This document shows positions 26,093 to 33,650 of a stretch of DNA of 64,000 nucleotides, piece by piece. The position numbers and the translations under genes were made by a program. The notes beneath the pieces are model-generated. The model was given only the letters and a program-made list of their open reading frames with translations. It did no database searches and was not told where the DNA came from. The stretch lies in NCBI RefSeq assembly GCF_027812955.1, contig NZ_JAPYZV010000002.1, positions 124,001 to 188,000 of the forward strand, given 5' to 3'. The first letter of the stretch is position 1; every line of letters begins with the position of its first letter. The DNA comes from Pedococcus sp. 5OH_020 (GTDB taxonomy: Bacteria; Actinomycetota; Actinomycetes; Actinomycetales; Dermatophilaceae).

Positions 26093-27022
26093 TCAGGAGG
26101 CCTTCTTCCAGTCCGCGAGCCCGGCGCCGGAGTGGTACGTCGAGTCGCCGATCAGCAGCCATCCGGCATCCTTGACGACGGCCAGAGCCACGGTGCCGGG
26201 CTTCACCTTCGCCGGTTCCACGAGCACGCAGCCGAGGGCTGAGTCCGGCTTGGCCGCGTCGACCACGGCCAGACCGGTGCAGGAACCGGCCGCTGGCAGG
26301 GCGAGAAGGCTGCGGCCAGTGCTGTCGAGCGCCAGGGAGAGGGCTCCCGGGACGGTGGCCGAGGCCTTCCACGACGCCCCGCTCCTGCTGACCATGACGC
26401 GTCCGTCATGGCAGAGGGCTCCGGCGCCACTGTCGACGACGGCCAGGTCGATGACGTCGTCCTTGCCGCACGGCCTGCCGCTGTCGCCACCGGGGAGCCC
26501 GACGTCCGTGCTGGTGCGCGGGTCGCGATACCAGACGTCGCCGACGGGCTGGCTGTCGCCGAAGTCGCCGTCGTACGAGTCGGCCTGACGGATCGACGGC
26601 ACGCAGCCTCCGGACGAGTCCGCGCCCACCAGGAAGGCGGAGGAGTCCGGACGGACCCGCACCCGGACGATGGCGTCGTACGGCGCCGGGCGTTTCGCCC
26701 ACGTCCTGCCACCGTTGCGGCTCAGGCTGAGCTGGGCACCACCCTTGCAGGACCCGGTGCTCCACCGGAGCGCCGTGTCGGCATCCACCACCGTCAGACC
26801 GACCTGGAGTGGAACCACCGCAAGCGACCCGCTCGAGGGGCTCTTGGACGGGTCCGTCGACCGTGAGACGGCGACGGGCGCCGAGGTCCCAGCGCCGATC
26901 GTGGTGCCACCCCCTTCGACGGGGTTCCTCGTGCTCTTGACGGCGAAGCCGACCAGCAGCACGTCGACCACGAGAAAGGCGGCTAGAGCCAGGACGCCGG
27001 CGCGTTCGCTGACCCGCGGCAT
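26093..27022 (-). CDS. Hypothetical membrane-anchored protein with BNR-like segment
   Basis: Protein of 309 aa: a signal anchor (LALAAFLVVDVLLVGFAVKS, about 10 to 29), a Thr/Ser/Pro-rich linker (to about 65), then a beta-propeller-like region. The repeat-type motif LSLSRNGGRTWAKR resembles the Asp-box (S-x-D/N-x-G-x-T-W) of BNR/sialidase propellers, and a second weaker one is MVSRSGASWK. Six cysteines in the outer domain suggest disulphides. Function unknown. The ATG overlaps the stop of the tyrosine phosphatase gene as TGATG, so the two are cotranslated. It is convergent with the LCP gene. Confidence 0.7.
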   Translation of the reverse strand: MPRVSERAGVLALAAFLVVDVLLVGFAVKSTRNPVEGGGTTIGAGTSAPVAVSRSTDPSKSPSSGSLAVVPLQVGLTVVDADTALRWSTGSCKGGAQLSLSRNGGRTWAKRPAPYDAIVRVRVRPDSSAFLVGADSSGGCVPSIRQADSYDGDFGDSQPVGDVWYRDPRTSTDVGLPGGDSGRPCGKDDVIDLAVVDSGAGALCHDGRVMVSRSGASWKASATVPGALSLALDSTGRSLLALPAAGSCTGLAVVDAAKPDSALGCVLVEPAKVKPGTVALAVVKDAGWLLIGDSTYHSGAGLADWKKAS

Positions 27023-27603
27023 CAGCTTCTCCCCAAGGCGCGGGTCACGGCGGGCAGGGACCTCATGATCTGTGCGGACATCCTGTCGAAGACGTCGGGT
27101 CCCCGGCCGTACGGGTCGACGATGTCGGCCTCTTCGTCTGAGAGGGGTGCGCGCGCCCCCCGTTGGGCGGCCGCCAGCGCCACGACGCGCACGACGTGGT
27201 CGCGAGCGGACTCCCCGGGGACGCTCAGGCGCTCCGGCGGGACGCCGGACACCAGCTCGGCGAACTCGCGGAAGGCGAACACATAGCGCAGGGCCTTGGG
27301 ATGGAGCATGGCGACCTTGCCACGGTGTGCCCGGGTGGCCGTCAGCACGAGATCCGCCTCGGCGACCGACGCGGCGGTGAGGTGCCGCGCGACGAAGCGG
27401 TCAGCGGCATAGCCCTGACCCTCCAGAAGGACGCGGGCCTGCTCCTCCATCGGGTGCCCGGCCAGGGCCCCTGTTCCTGCGCTGCTCACCTCGACAGCGC
27501 CCACCCCCCAGGAGCGCTCGAGGTCCGTCTGGAGCGCTCTCTCGAGGAACGGTGAGCGGCACACGTTGCCGGTGCAGACCGTGAGGATCCGCGCAGGGGT
27601 CAT
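27022..27603 (-). CDS. Low-molecular-weight protein-tyrosine phosphatase
   Basis: Cytoplasmic phosphatase of 193 aa. The P-loop ILTVCTGNVCRSPFLERAL (C-x5-R-S) is at residues 6 to 24, and the general-acid loop is IVDPYGRGPDVFD near 160 (DP). Such Wzb/Etp-like enzymes dephosphorylate the Tyr cluster of exopolysaccharide kinases, and the BY-kinase gene is 3.6 kb away. A 60-residue middle insertion compared with the shortest family members holds AMLHPKALRYVFAFREFAEL. The ATG at 27603 is 11 bases past the nitrobindin-like gene stop. The downstream BNR-like gene overlaps by one base. Confidence 0.9.
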   Translation of the reverse strand: MTPARILTVCTGNVCRSPFLERALQTDLERSWGVGAVEVSSAGTGALAGHPMEEQARVLLEGQGYAADRFVARHLTAASVAEADLVLTATRAHRGKVAMLHPKALRYVFAFREFAELVSGVPPERLSVPGESARDHVVRVVALAAAQRGARAPLSDEEADIVDPYGRGPDVFDRMSAQIMRSLPAVTRALGRS

Positions 27604-27613
27604 CCCAGGACCC

Positions 27614-28111
27614 TCAGGCCACACGCTTGAGCTCGGCGGAGACGTGACTCTGCAGCGACTGACCCACGGCGGCCATGTCCATGGCCCACAGGAGGTTCGA
27701 GTTGACCAAGCCGTAGAGACGCGTCCCGGCGTTGTACTCCTTGGCGTGCGGGCTCCGCAGCACCCCGTCCGTACGGAGCTCCACCTTCGCGGGCTCCGCC
27801 TTGCCGAAGTAGAGCTCGACGATGCCGGTGGGGTGGGTCAGCAGCAGCTCGACCTCACCACCCTCCACAGGCCTCCAGAACCCGAGCTCGGTGGCCAGGG
27901 GCCGCACCTTCTGTCCCGCGTCGTCCAACAGCCAGGTGCGGCTGTGCCACTCGAGGAAGGGCCTGCCGTCATGGCTCACCTCGACCTCCTGCCCGAAGTG
28001 CGCCGACTCGATCGTCGGGTAGCCGACGACGCCGGCACCCTCCCAGCGACCGATGAGCCACGCCAGCGGCGCCAGCTCTCGGGGCAGGTCCGAGTCGAGG
28101 GTGAACTGCAT
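27614..28111 (-). CDS. Nitrobindin-like FABP-family haem-binding protein (peroxynitrite isomerase)
   Basis: Ten-stranded beta-barrel protein of 165 aa in the THAP4/nitrobindin family, which binds ferric haem and isomerises peroxynitrite. The family opening LAPLAWLIGRWEGAGVVGYP contains the G-x-W-x-G-x-G motif, and the haem-ligand region near the C-terminus includes YNAGTRLYGLVNSNLLWAMD. An ATG (28111) overlapped with the stop of the 32-aa membrane gene (TGATG) fixes the start. The mycobacterial orthologue is Rv2717c-like. Operon: 32-aa protein, this gene, LMW phosphatase, BNR-like protein. Confidence 0.85.
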   Translation of the reverse strand: MQFTLDSDLPRELAPLAWLIGRWEGAGVVGYPTIESAHFGQEVEVSHDGRPFLEWHSRTWLLDDAGQKVRPLATELGFWRPVEGGEVELLLTHPTGIVELYFGKAEPAKVELRTDGVLRSPHAKEYNAGTRLYGLVNSNLLWAMDMAAVGQSLQSHVSAELKRVA

Positions 28112-28209
28112 CAGCGGGGGGTCCTCACAAGGCGGTACACGACGAACCCGGCGAACCAGGTGACGGCAAGAGCCGTGAGGGCCAGCAGGGTGATGTAGAA
28201 AGCGTGCAC
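28111..28209 (-). CDS. 32-residue single-pass membrane protein
   Basis: Small gene with GTG start 28209: the product opens MHAFYITLLALTALAVTWFA and ends YRLVRTPR. One transmembrane helix (about residues 4 to 26) followed by a basic tail gives an N-out/C-in topology by the positive-inside rule. The stop overlaps the nitrobindin-like start as TGATG, strong evidence that it is translated and coupled. I cannot name a family. The length makes it easy to miss. Confidence 0.65.
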   Translation of the reverse strand: MHAFYITLLALTALAVTWFAGFVVYRLVRTPR

Positions 28210-28232
28210 GGCCAGATCGTAGCCTGTGGCAC

Positions 28233-28604
28233 ATGAGCGACCCCGGAGCCCGGCTGGTGGTGAAGTGCACGAGCGGCGCAGAGGCCGCCGAACGGCTCAA
28301 CCAGGCCCTCACGGTCGCCGCGACGGCGGCGGCGAGCGGCGCGGACGTCAGCCTCTGGCTGACCGGCGAGGCGACGTGGATTGCGGTCCCCGGTCGCGCG
28401 GAGGCGGTGGAGCTGCCGCATTCCGCCCCGCTGGGCGATCTGCGGGACGCCGTCCTCGCCGCGGGTCACGTCACGGTCTGCGGGCAGTGCGCGGCGCGAC
28501 GGGAGCTCACCGAAGCCGACCTCGTGCCCGGCGTGGTGATCCGCGGCGCGGCAGCATTCGTCGAGGAGGTCCTGGCCGAGGGCGCCCGAGCACTCGTCTA
28601 CTGA
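28233..28604 (+). CDS. DsrE/DsrF-like family protein
   Basis: Protein of 123 aa with a DsrE-like alpha/beta fold. The pattern LVVKCTSGAEAAERLNQALT, then AATAAASGADVSLWLTGEAT, then a cysteine pair VTVCGQCAARREL and VIRGAAAFVEEVL matches the family, which includes sulfur-relay and peroxiredoxin-like proteins. The C-x-x-C is the only candidate redox or persulfide site. The promoter region (about 23 bases) is shared with the divergent 32-aa gene. The gene ends just before the 14-bp tandem array. Confidence 0.78.
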   Translation: MSDPGARLVVKCTSGAEAAERLNQALTVAATAAASGADVSLWLTGEATWIAVPGRAEAVELPHSAPLGDLRDAVLAAGHVTVCGQCAARRELTEADLVPGVVIRGAAAFVEEVLAEGARALVY

Positions 28605-28619
28605 CAGCTGCCGCCGGCG

Positions 28620-28717
28620 CAGGTCAGGCCACGCAGGCCAGGCCACGCAGGCCAGGCCACGCAGGCCAGGCCACGCAGGCCAGGCCACGCAGGTCAGGCC
28701 ACGCGGGTCAGGCCACG
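28620..28717. repeat. 14-bp tandem repeat, seven copies, containing the stop of the membrane-protein gene
   Basis: Seven exact-length copies of CAGG(T/C)CAGGCCACG (98 bp). Read on the minus strand the unit is CGTGGCCTGACCTG, and the stop of the membrane-protein gene (28708-28710) is the TGA of the first unit. In the central copies that TGA has become TGG. The array lies between convergent genes, and GGCC...GGCC symmetry within it could fold. Confidence 0.9.
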
Positions 28718-29565
28718 AAGTAGCGCACGACGAGGTAGGCCACCACACCCACCAGCATCGAGGACGCCGCGGCCACTGCGAGCTGCGCGCGAGGCATGAC
28801 CGTGGCGGGTAGCACCACGAGGATCCGCCGCACGGCATGCGACACGGCTGCCGTCAACAGCCCCAGGAGGGCTGCGGGAGCAGTTCGAGGATGGTGCGCC
28901 ACGAGGGCGACGGTCAGCGCGGCGGCCCCGCCGAGCAGCATCGCCACGAAGAGGGCCCACGGGCGCAGTCGTCCGATCCCGACCAGCGGGTCCGCCAGGG
29001 CGCCAACGCCCAGCCCCGCCATGGCGGCCGCAAGGGCATGGTCGCCGCCGTGCACGTGCGGGATCGCGGCGAGGGCGATGCCGGCCGAGATGATGGCCAA
29101 GCCGGAGGTGCTGGCGGCGACCGACTCAGTGAGGCGAGGGCGGCCGTCCCGCCGCATGAGCTGGTGCAGGAAGGCCACCACGACAGCAACCGCCATGCCG
29201 GCAGGGAGCCAGCGCAGGTAGGGGTCGTCCCGGGTGAGCAGCACCGCCGCGGCCATGAACAGCGTGCCGGCAGCGAGGACCCCCGTCGTGGCGCGAGCGC
29301 TGGGCAGGCCCAGCAGCACGGGCCAGCCCCAGGCCAGTACGAACCCGCCGAGAGCGACTGCCACGACGACGAGCTCGGGACTGGCGTAACCGGTCAGTGC
29401 CACCAGCGCGGCGTACGCCGTCGTCCCCACCATGGTGAGCGGGCGGGGGGTCAGTGCTCGTCGAGGCAGCGTGCGCACGCCGGGCGGGGTGGCCCGGCGA
29501 TGCCGGCGAGTCGTCGGGAGGGAGCCGGTGGGCACCTGGTCGGGGACGTCGGGCACAGTGCGCAT
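28708..29565 (-). CDS. Polytopic membrane protein of unknown function
   Basis: Protein of 285 aa with a basic, Thr/Arg-rich N-terminal tail of about 45 residues and about seven transmembrane helices (for example [74 protein letters not shown]). No transporter or enzyme motif; HVHGGDH in a mid-protein loop might bind metal. Conserved in related actinobacteria, in my recollection, beside the MoaD-like gene and glnR. ATG 29565 was taken as start, 8 bases after the MoaD-like stop; longer readings would overlap that gene. Confidence 0.72.
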   Translation of the reverse strand: MRTVPDVPDQVPTGSLPTTRRHRRATPPGVRTLPRRALTPRPLTMVGTTAYAALVALTGYASPELVVVAVALGGFVLAWGWPVLLGLPSARATTGVLAAGTLFMAAAVLLTRDDPYLRWLPAGMAVAVVVAFLHQLMRRDGRPRLTESVAASTSGLAIISAGIALAAIPHVHGGDHALAAAMAGLGVGALADPLVGIGRLRPWALFVAMLLGGAAALTVALVAHHPRTAPAALLGLLTAAVSHAVRRILVVLPATVMPRAQLAVAAASSMLVGVVAYLVVRYFVA

Positions 29566-29572
29566 CCTCGCA

Positions 29573-29848
29573 TCAGCCACCGGCAAAGGGCGGCAGCACC
29601 TCCACGACCGCCCCCCTGGCCAGTGGCGAGTCGCCACGGGCCACCCGACCGTCGAGCAGCAGGGTGCTCACCGTGACGACAGTCGCAAGCGACGGGTGAA
29701 GAGCGACTACCGCCTGTACGGCGTCCCCTACGGTCGTGCAGCCGGCGACCTCGTCCTGGTCCACCCCGGCAGCCGCTCGGGCTCCCGCCCAGTAGCGCAC
29801 TGCGACGACCGGCCGGTCGGTGTCCTGCGGCATTTCGGCTGCTCCCAT
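29573..29848 (-). CDS. MoaD/ThiS-family small sulfur carrier protein
   Basis: Ubiquitin-fold protein of 91 aa ending in [10 protein letters not shown]. The C-terminal Gly-Gly is the adenylation and thiocarboxylation site of MoaD. The core [20 protein letters not shown] and [20 protein letters not shown] match the beta-grasp fold. It probably supplies sulfur for molybdopterin synthesis or another thiocarboxylate pathway. No other molybdenum cofactor genes are visible nearby, so the pathway is inferred. It is divergent from glnR. Confidence 0.85.
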   Translation of the reverse strand: MGAAEMPQDTDRPVVAVRYWAGARAAAGVDQDEVAGCTTVGDAVQAVVALHPSLATVVTVSTLLLDGRVARGDSPLARGAVVEVLPPFAGG

Positions 29849-29917
29849 GGTGGGACAAGGGTCTCATCATGTGTTCGCCCCGTCGTGCGGGCCCCTAGCG
29901 CCGTATCCTTCACAGGC

Positions 29918-30607
29918 ATGGCCCGTCTCCTCCTGCTGACCAACGCGCTGGCCCCCAGCGCCGAGGTCCTGCCGGCGCTCGGCCTCCTGACCCACCACGT
30001 CCGGGTGATCCCCGCCGAACCGACCGCCCTGGTCGACGCGCCGGCGTGCGACGCGGTGCTGCTCGATGCTCGGCGCGACCTCGCCGTGGCCCGGTCGCTG
30101 TGCCGGGTGCTGCGTGCCACCGGCATGTCGGTCCCTCTGGTCGCCATCCTCACTGAAGGCGGCCTGGCCGGCATCACGACTGAGTGGGGGGTGGACGAGG
30201 TCCTGCTCGAGTCGGCCGGTCCTGCGGAGGTCGAGGCCAGGCTCCGTCTCGCCGCCGGGCGGCTGCAGGAGCTGCAGGAGCCCGAGGACCTCCAGATCAC
30301 CTCCGGCGACGTGACCATCGACGAGGCCACCTACTCGGCGCGCGTCCGCGGTCGGCTCCTCGACCTCACGTACAAGGAGTTCGAGCTGCTCAAGTACCTG
30401 GCGCAGCACCCCGGCAGGGTGTTCACGCGGGCTCAGCTGCTCCAGGAGGTGTGGGGCTACGACTACTACGGCGGCACCCGGACGGTCGACGTCCATGTCC
30501 GCCGCCTGCGCGCCAAGCTGGGCTCCGAGCACGAGGTCCTCATCGGTACGGTGCGCAACGTCGGCTACCGGTTCGTGCCCTCGGACGACATCCCGGCAGG
30601 CACCTGA
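29918..30607 (+). CDS. glnR: Nitrogen-control response regulator GlnR
   Basis: Orphan OmpR-family regulator of 229 aa, global controller of nitrogen assimilation genes (glnA, amtB and others) in actinobacteria. The sequence is nearly superimposable on Streptomyces GlnR as I recall it: [20 protein letters not shown] at the start, the atypical receiver with Asp near residue 50 ([20 protein letters not shown]), and winged helix [55 protein letters not shown]. Unlike Streptomyces GlnR it lacks most of the C-terminal extension. No kinase is adjacent, as expected. A strong hairpin terminator follows. The in-frame upstream region to 29432 is antisense to the MoaD-like gene. Confidence 0.92.
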   Translation: MARLLLLTNALAPSAEVLPALGLLTHHVRVIPAEPTALVDAPACDAVLLDARRDLAVARSLCRVLRATGMSVPLVAILTEGGLAGITTEWGVDEVLLESAGPAEVEARLRLAAGRLQELQEPEDLQITSGDVTIDEATYSARVRGRLLDLTYKEFELLKYLAQHPGRVFTRAQLLQEVWGYDYYGGTRTVDVHVRRLRAKLGSEHEVLIGTVRNVGYRFVPSDDIPAGT

Positions 30608-30657
30608 CGCTCGCCGGGCCCGTGAGATCTCCCCGAACGGCTGTCCCGTACGGGGTA

Positions 30658-30689
30658 GAGGCGCCCCTCCCGCTCGGGAGGGGCGCCTC
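30658..30689. terminator. Strong bidirectional terminator after glnR
   Basis: A perfect 14-bp stem (GAGGCGCCCCTCCC / GGGAGGGGCGCCTC) with a GCTC loop, followed by TT on the plus strand. It lies 50 bases past the glnR stop and 27 before the end of the convergent nucleotidase gene. Confidence 0.85.
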
Positions 30690-30715
30690 TTGCCGTGCGT
30701 GGGCCGGGGCCGGGT

Positions 30716-32599
30716 TCAGTTCTTGGTGATCCGGGTCAGCGGTGCGGGACTGTACGGCGAGTGGCCCTCCAGGTAGCTCGCGAAGGCGTCGATGTCCAGA
30801 CCGCCGATGTACTTCCCGGCGCCCTGGGTGAAGGCCGGGAAGCCGTCCCCGCCGTCGGCGAGGAAGTTGTTGGTCACGACGCGGTAGGACTGGCTGTCGA
30901 CCAGCGGTGCCCCGTTGAGGGTCACCTCGCCCAGGGTGCCGTTGGTGTAGGTGTAGGCGAAGCCCTGCGAGACCTGCAGGATCTTGGAGCTCGTCACGGT
31001 GTTGGGCGACGCGATGCTCCCACCACCCCACTGCTCGCGCAGCAGCTCCTTGATCTGGGCGCCGGTCATGGTCAGGGACACGAGGTAGTTGTTGAACGGC
31101 TGCACGGTGAAGGCCTCCTCGAAGGTCACCGCCCCAGACGCCTCGCCCCACGACGAGGACGCGACCGTCAGGTCCGCCCGGATGCCGCCGGGGTTCATGA
31201 AGGCGATCGTGGGCGTCTGGCCGCCGGTCACCACCGAGGGGTCCGCCAGCTGGGCGTCCGCGATGAGGTCGCCCAGGGGCGACTCGCCGCCTGCGTTCGT
31301 GCTGCGCGTGATGTCGGACGTGATCGTGCCGAGGACCCGGCTCGCGATGGGCGCGATCAGGGTCTTGTAGGTGCCGATGAGCTCGGTCTGCGCGGTGTCC
31401 TTCGGGACATCACGGGTGACGACCATGTTGGCCGCGTCCACCGACGTGCGGACGACGTCCTGGGTGCGCCGGTCGTACGTCAGGTTCGTCTCCGTGAAGA
31501 GGCGGCCGAACGAGCTGGCCGAGGTCACCAGACGGGGCTGTCCCGCCGGGTCGGGGATGTTGCAGACATACGGCTGGTGGGTGTGGCCGGAGATGATCAT
31601 GTCGATCTGCGGCGACAGCCGCTTCGCGATGGAGATCACCGGGCTGGCGCTCTCGTCCGGGTTGAGGCCACCGCCCGCCTGGCACGCGGAGTCGTAGCGG
31701 TTCTCCAGGCCTGAGGCCGGCTTGGTGTTCGGCCCACCGGCGTAGCTGGCGGTGCGCAGCGGCGTGGCGCCCTGGTGGAGCAGGACGACGATCGCCTTGA
31801 CGCCCTGGGCCTCAAGGGTGGGAACCAGGTCGTTGGCGGTCTGCACCTCGTCGGTGAACTCCAGCCCCTCGACGCCGGACTTCGTGACGATGTTGGGCGT
31901 GTCCTTCAGCGTCATGCCGATGAAGCCGATCTTGGCACCCTTGAAGTTCTTGACCCACGTCGCGGGCAGGATCGTCTGACCGGTGGCCTTGTACCGGACG
32001 TTGGCCGCGAGGATCGGGAAGTCGGCGCCTGAGAAGCTCTTGCCGCCCGGGCAGGAGTCCTGGTTGTTGGCGCCGGTGCCGTCGGGCAGGCAGCCGCCGT
32101 CGGCGAGCCGCTGGAGCTCCTTGTACCCCTCGTCGAACTCATGGTTCCCCACCGCCGTCACGTCGAGACCGAGCTCGTTCATCGACTCGATCGTCGGCTC
32201 GTCGTGGAACGCTGCCGAAAGCAGTGGCGAGGCGCCCACGATGTCGCCCGCGGCAACCGTCAGCGAGTACGGGTGGCCCTTGCGAGCCTCCGCCAGATGC
32301 GTGGCGAGGTACTCCGCGCCGCCCGCGTTCACCTGGTCCGCTGGGACCACCGAGTAGGTCGTCCTGCCGTTGGTGGTCGTCGCCTGCTCCTTGTAGCGGT
32401 CCGACAGGAGCACCCGTCCGCTCGAGCCGCCCGGCGGCTCAAGGTTGCCGTGGAAGTCGTTGAAGGACAGGAGCTGGATGTCCATGGTGGGACCGACGGG
32501 TGCCGCCGAGGTGGGGCCGCCGGCCACGGCGGTGCCGGCGGCAGCCAGCGCGGCCACCGCGACGATGCCGGACAGCCGCCGTGTGGAGAGAGAGGTCAT
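30716..32599 (-). CDS. Secreted 5'-nucleotidase / UshA-type metallophosphoesterase
   Basis: Exported enzyme of 627 aa that removes phosphate from nucleotides or other phosphoesters. It has a signal peptide (MTSLSTRRLSGIVAVAALAA..., cleavage near 35). The calcineurin-like metallophosphatase domain carries the two-metal motifs LLSFNDFHGNLEP, VTAVGNHEFDEGYKELQRL, DMIISGHTHQPYVCN and SVVTGG in the later domain. The C-terminal 5'-nucleotidase substrate domain has FMNPGGIRADL, FNNYLVSLTMTGAQIKELL and YRVVTNNFLADGGDGFPAF. ATG 32599 was chosen for a typical signal peptide. Its role in phosphate scavenging agrees with the many phosphate genes nearby. Confidence 0.92.
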   Translation of the reverse strand: MTSLSTRRLSGIVAVAALAAAGTAVAGGPTSAAPVGPTMDIQLLSFNDFHGNLEPPGGSSGRVLLSDRYKEQATTTNGRTTYSVVPADQVNAGGAEYLATHLAEARKGHPYSLTVAAGDIVGASPLLSAAFHDEPTIESMNELGLDVTAVGNHEFDEGYKELQRLADGGCLPDGTGANNQDSCPGGKSFSGADFPILAANVRYKATGQTILPATWVKNFKGAKIGFIGMTLKDTPNIVTKSGVEGLEFTDEVQTANDLVPTLEAQGVKAIVVLLHQGATPLRTASYAGGPNTKPASGLENRYDSACQAGGGLNPDESASPVISIAKRLSPQIDMIISGHTHQPYVCNIPDPAGQPRLVTSASSFGRLFTETNLTYDRRTQDVVRTSVDAANMVVTRDVPKDTAQTELIGTYKTLIAPIASRVLGTITSDITRSTNAGGESPLGDLIADAQLADPSVVTGGQTPTIAFMNPGGIRADLTVASSSWGEASGAVTFEEAFTVQPFNNYLVSLTMTGAQIKELLREQWGGGSIASPNTVTSSKILQVSQGFAYTYTNGTLGEVTLNGAPLVDSQSYRVVTNNFLADGGDGFPAFTQGAGKYIGGLDIDAFASYLEGHSPYSPAPLTRITKN

Positions 32600-32689
32600 G
32601 TGTGAGTCCTTGTGCGGAAGGGGCTCCGGCGGTAGCCGGACCACCGCACGCTAACCGTGGATGCCCCCGAGCGGAAGATGCGTGGTGCA

Positions 32690-33646
32690 ATGCTCACCGT
32701 GCCTCATCCCGTGATCCGTCCCGAAGCCGCCCTGACCGAGCATGAGCGGCTTCAGGTCCGGGACGTGCACGTCCGCGCGCTGGAGGTCGACGGCGTGAGC
32801 CCGCTGTCGGAGCAGTCTCTGCTGTCGCTGGACTCGCCCCCGGGTCGGGTGCGGCACTTCCTGTCGTATGCCGGGTCGCGGCTGGTCGGGTACGCGCAGC
32901 TCGACGACGCCGGCTCCACCGCTGCCTCCGGCGAGCTGGTGGTCGACCCAAGCTCACGGCGCCGCGGCGTCGGCCGGGGCCTGCTGGAGGCGGTCCTTGG
33001 CGCTGCCCCCGAGGCGCGGGTGTGGTCCCACGGCCATCTGGTGGGTGCGCAGGTCCTCGCCCGGAGCGCCGGGCTGAGCCCCGTGCGTGACCTGCACAAG
33101 ATGGCCCGGCCGCTCTCCCGTGCCGACACCGAGGCGTCCGCCACCGCGCTGCCCCCTGGCTTCAGCGCCCGGCCCTTCGAGCCGGGGCGGGACGAGGCTG
33201 CCTGGCTCAGCGCGAACGCAGCGGCGTTCTCCCATCACCCGGAGCAGGGCCGCCTGACCGTGGCGGACCTCCAGGAGCGGATGGGGCAGCCGTGGTTCGA
33301 CCCGTCGGGCCTCATCCTCGTCGAGGCCGGCGAGCACCCCGGGAAGGTGGCCGCGTTCCACTGGACGAAGGTCGACCCGGCCCAGCGCTCGACGCTCGAC
33401 GCGAGCGCCACGGCCGGTGAGGTCTACGTCGTCGGCGTGCACCCGGCATACCAGGGGCGGGGCCTCGGCAGGCCCGTCACGGCGCTGGGCCTGGCCCATC
33501 TGGCCGGCCTCGGGCTGCCCGAGGTGGTGCTCTACGTCGACGGTGACAACGAGGCGGCTATGCGCACCTACACGCGCCTGGGATTCCGCAGCATCATGGT
33601 GGATGTGATGTATTCGCGCACCGGTGACCGACCCCTGTCAGGATGA
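32690..33646 (+). CDS. mshD: Mycothiol synthase (GNAT acetyltransferase)
   Basis: Tandem-GNAT enzyme of 318 aa that acetylates cysteinyl-glucosaminyl-inositol, the last step of mycothiol synthesis. N-terminal [25 protein letters not shown]-terminal catalytic [24 protein letters not shown] (acetyl-CoA loop) and the closing [20 protein letters not shown]. Length and two-domain layout match MshD. Start uncertain: GTG 32657 and ATGs 32678 and 32690 are in frame with no good ribosome-binding site; 32690 begins [19 protein letters not shown]. It is 4 bases from the ppk start, with a likely shared transcript. Confidence 0.88.
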   Translation: MLTVPHPVIRPEAALTEHERLQVRDVHVRALEVDGVSPLSEQSLLSLDSPPGRVRHFLSYAGSRLVGYAQLDDAGSTAASGELVVDPSSRRRGVGRGLLEAVLGAAPEARVWSHGHLVGAQVLARSAGLSPVRDLHKMARPLSRADTEASATALPPGFSARPFEPGRDEAAWLSANAAAFSHHPEQGRLTVADLQERMGQPWFDPSGLILVEAGEHPGKVAAFHWTKVDPAQRSTLDASATAGEVYVVGVHPAYQGRGLGRPVTALGLAHLAGLGLPEVVLYVDGDNEAAMRTYTRLGFRSIMVDVMYSRTGDRPLSG

Positions 33647-33650
33647 CCGC

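Noticed and set aside
28620-28717. Possible CRISPR array
   Set aside because: Units are contiguous 14-bp copies without spacers. It is a simple tandem repeat.
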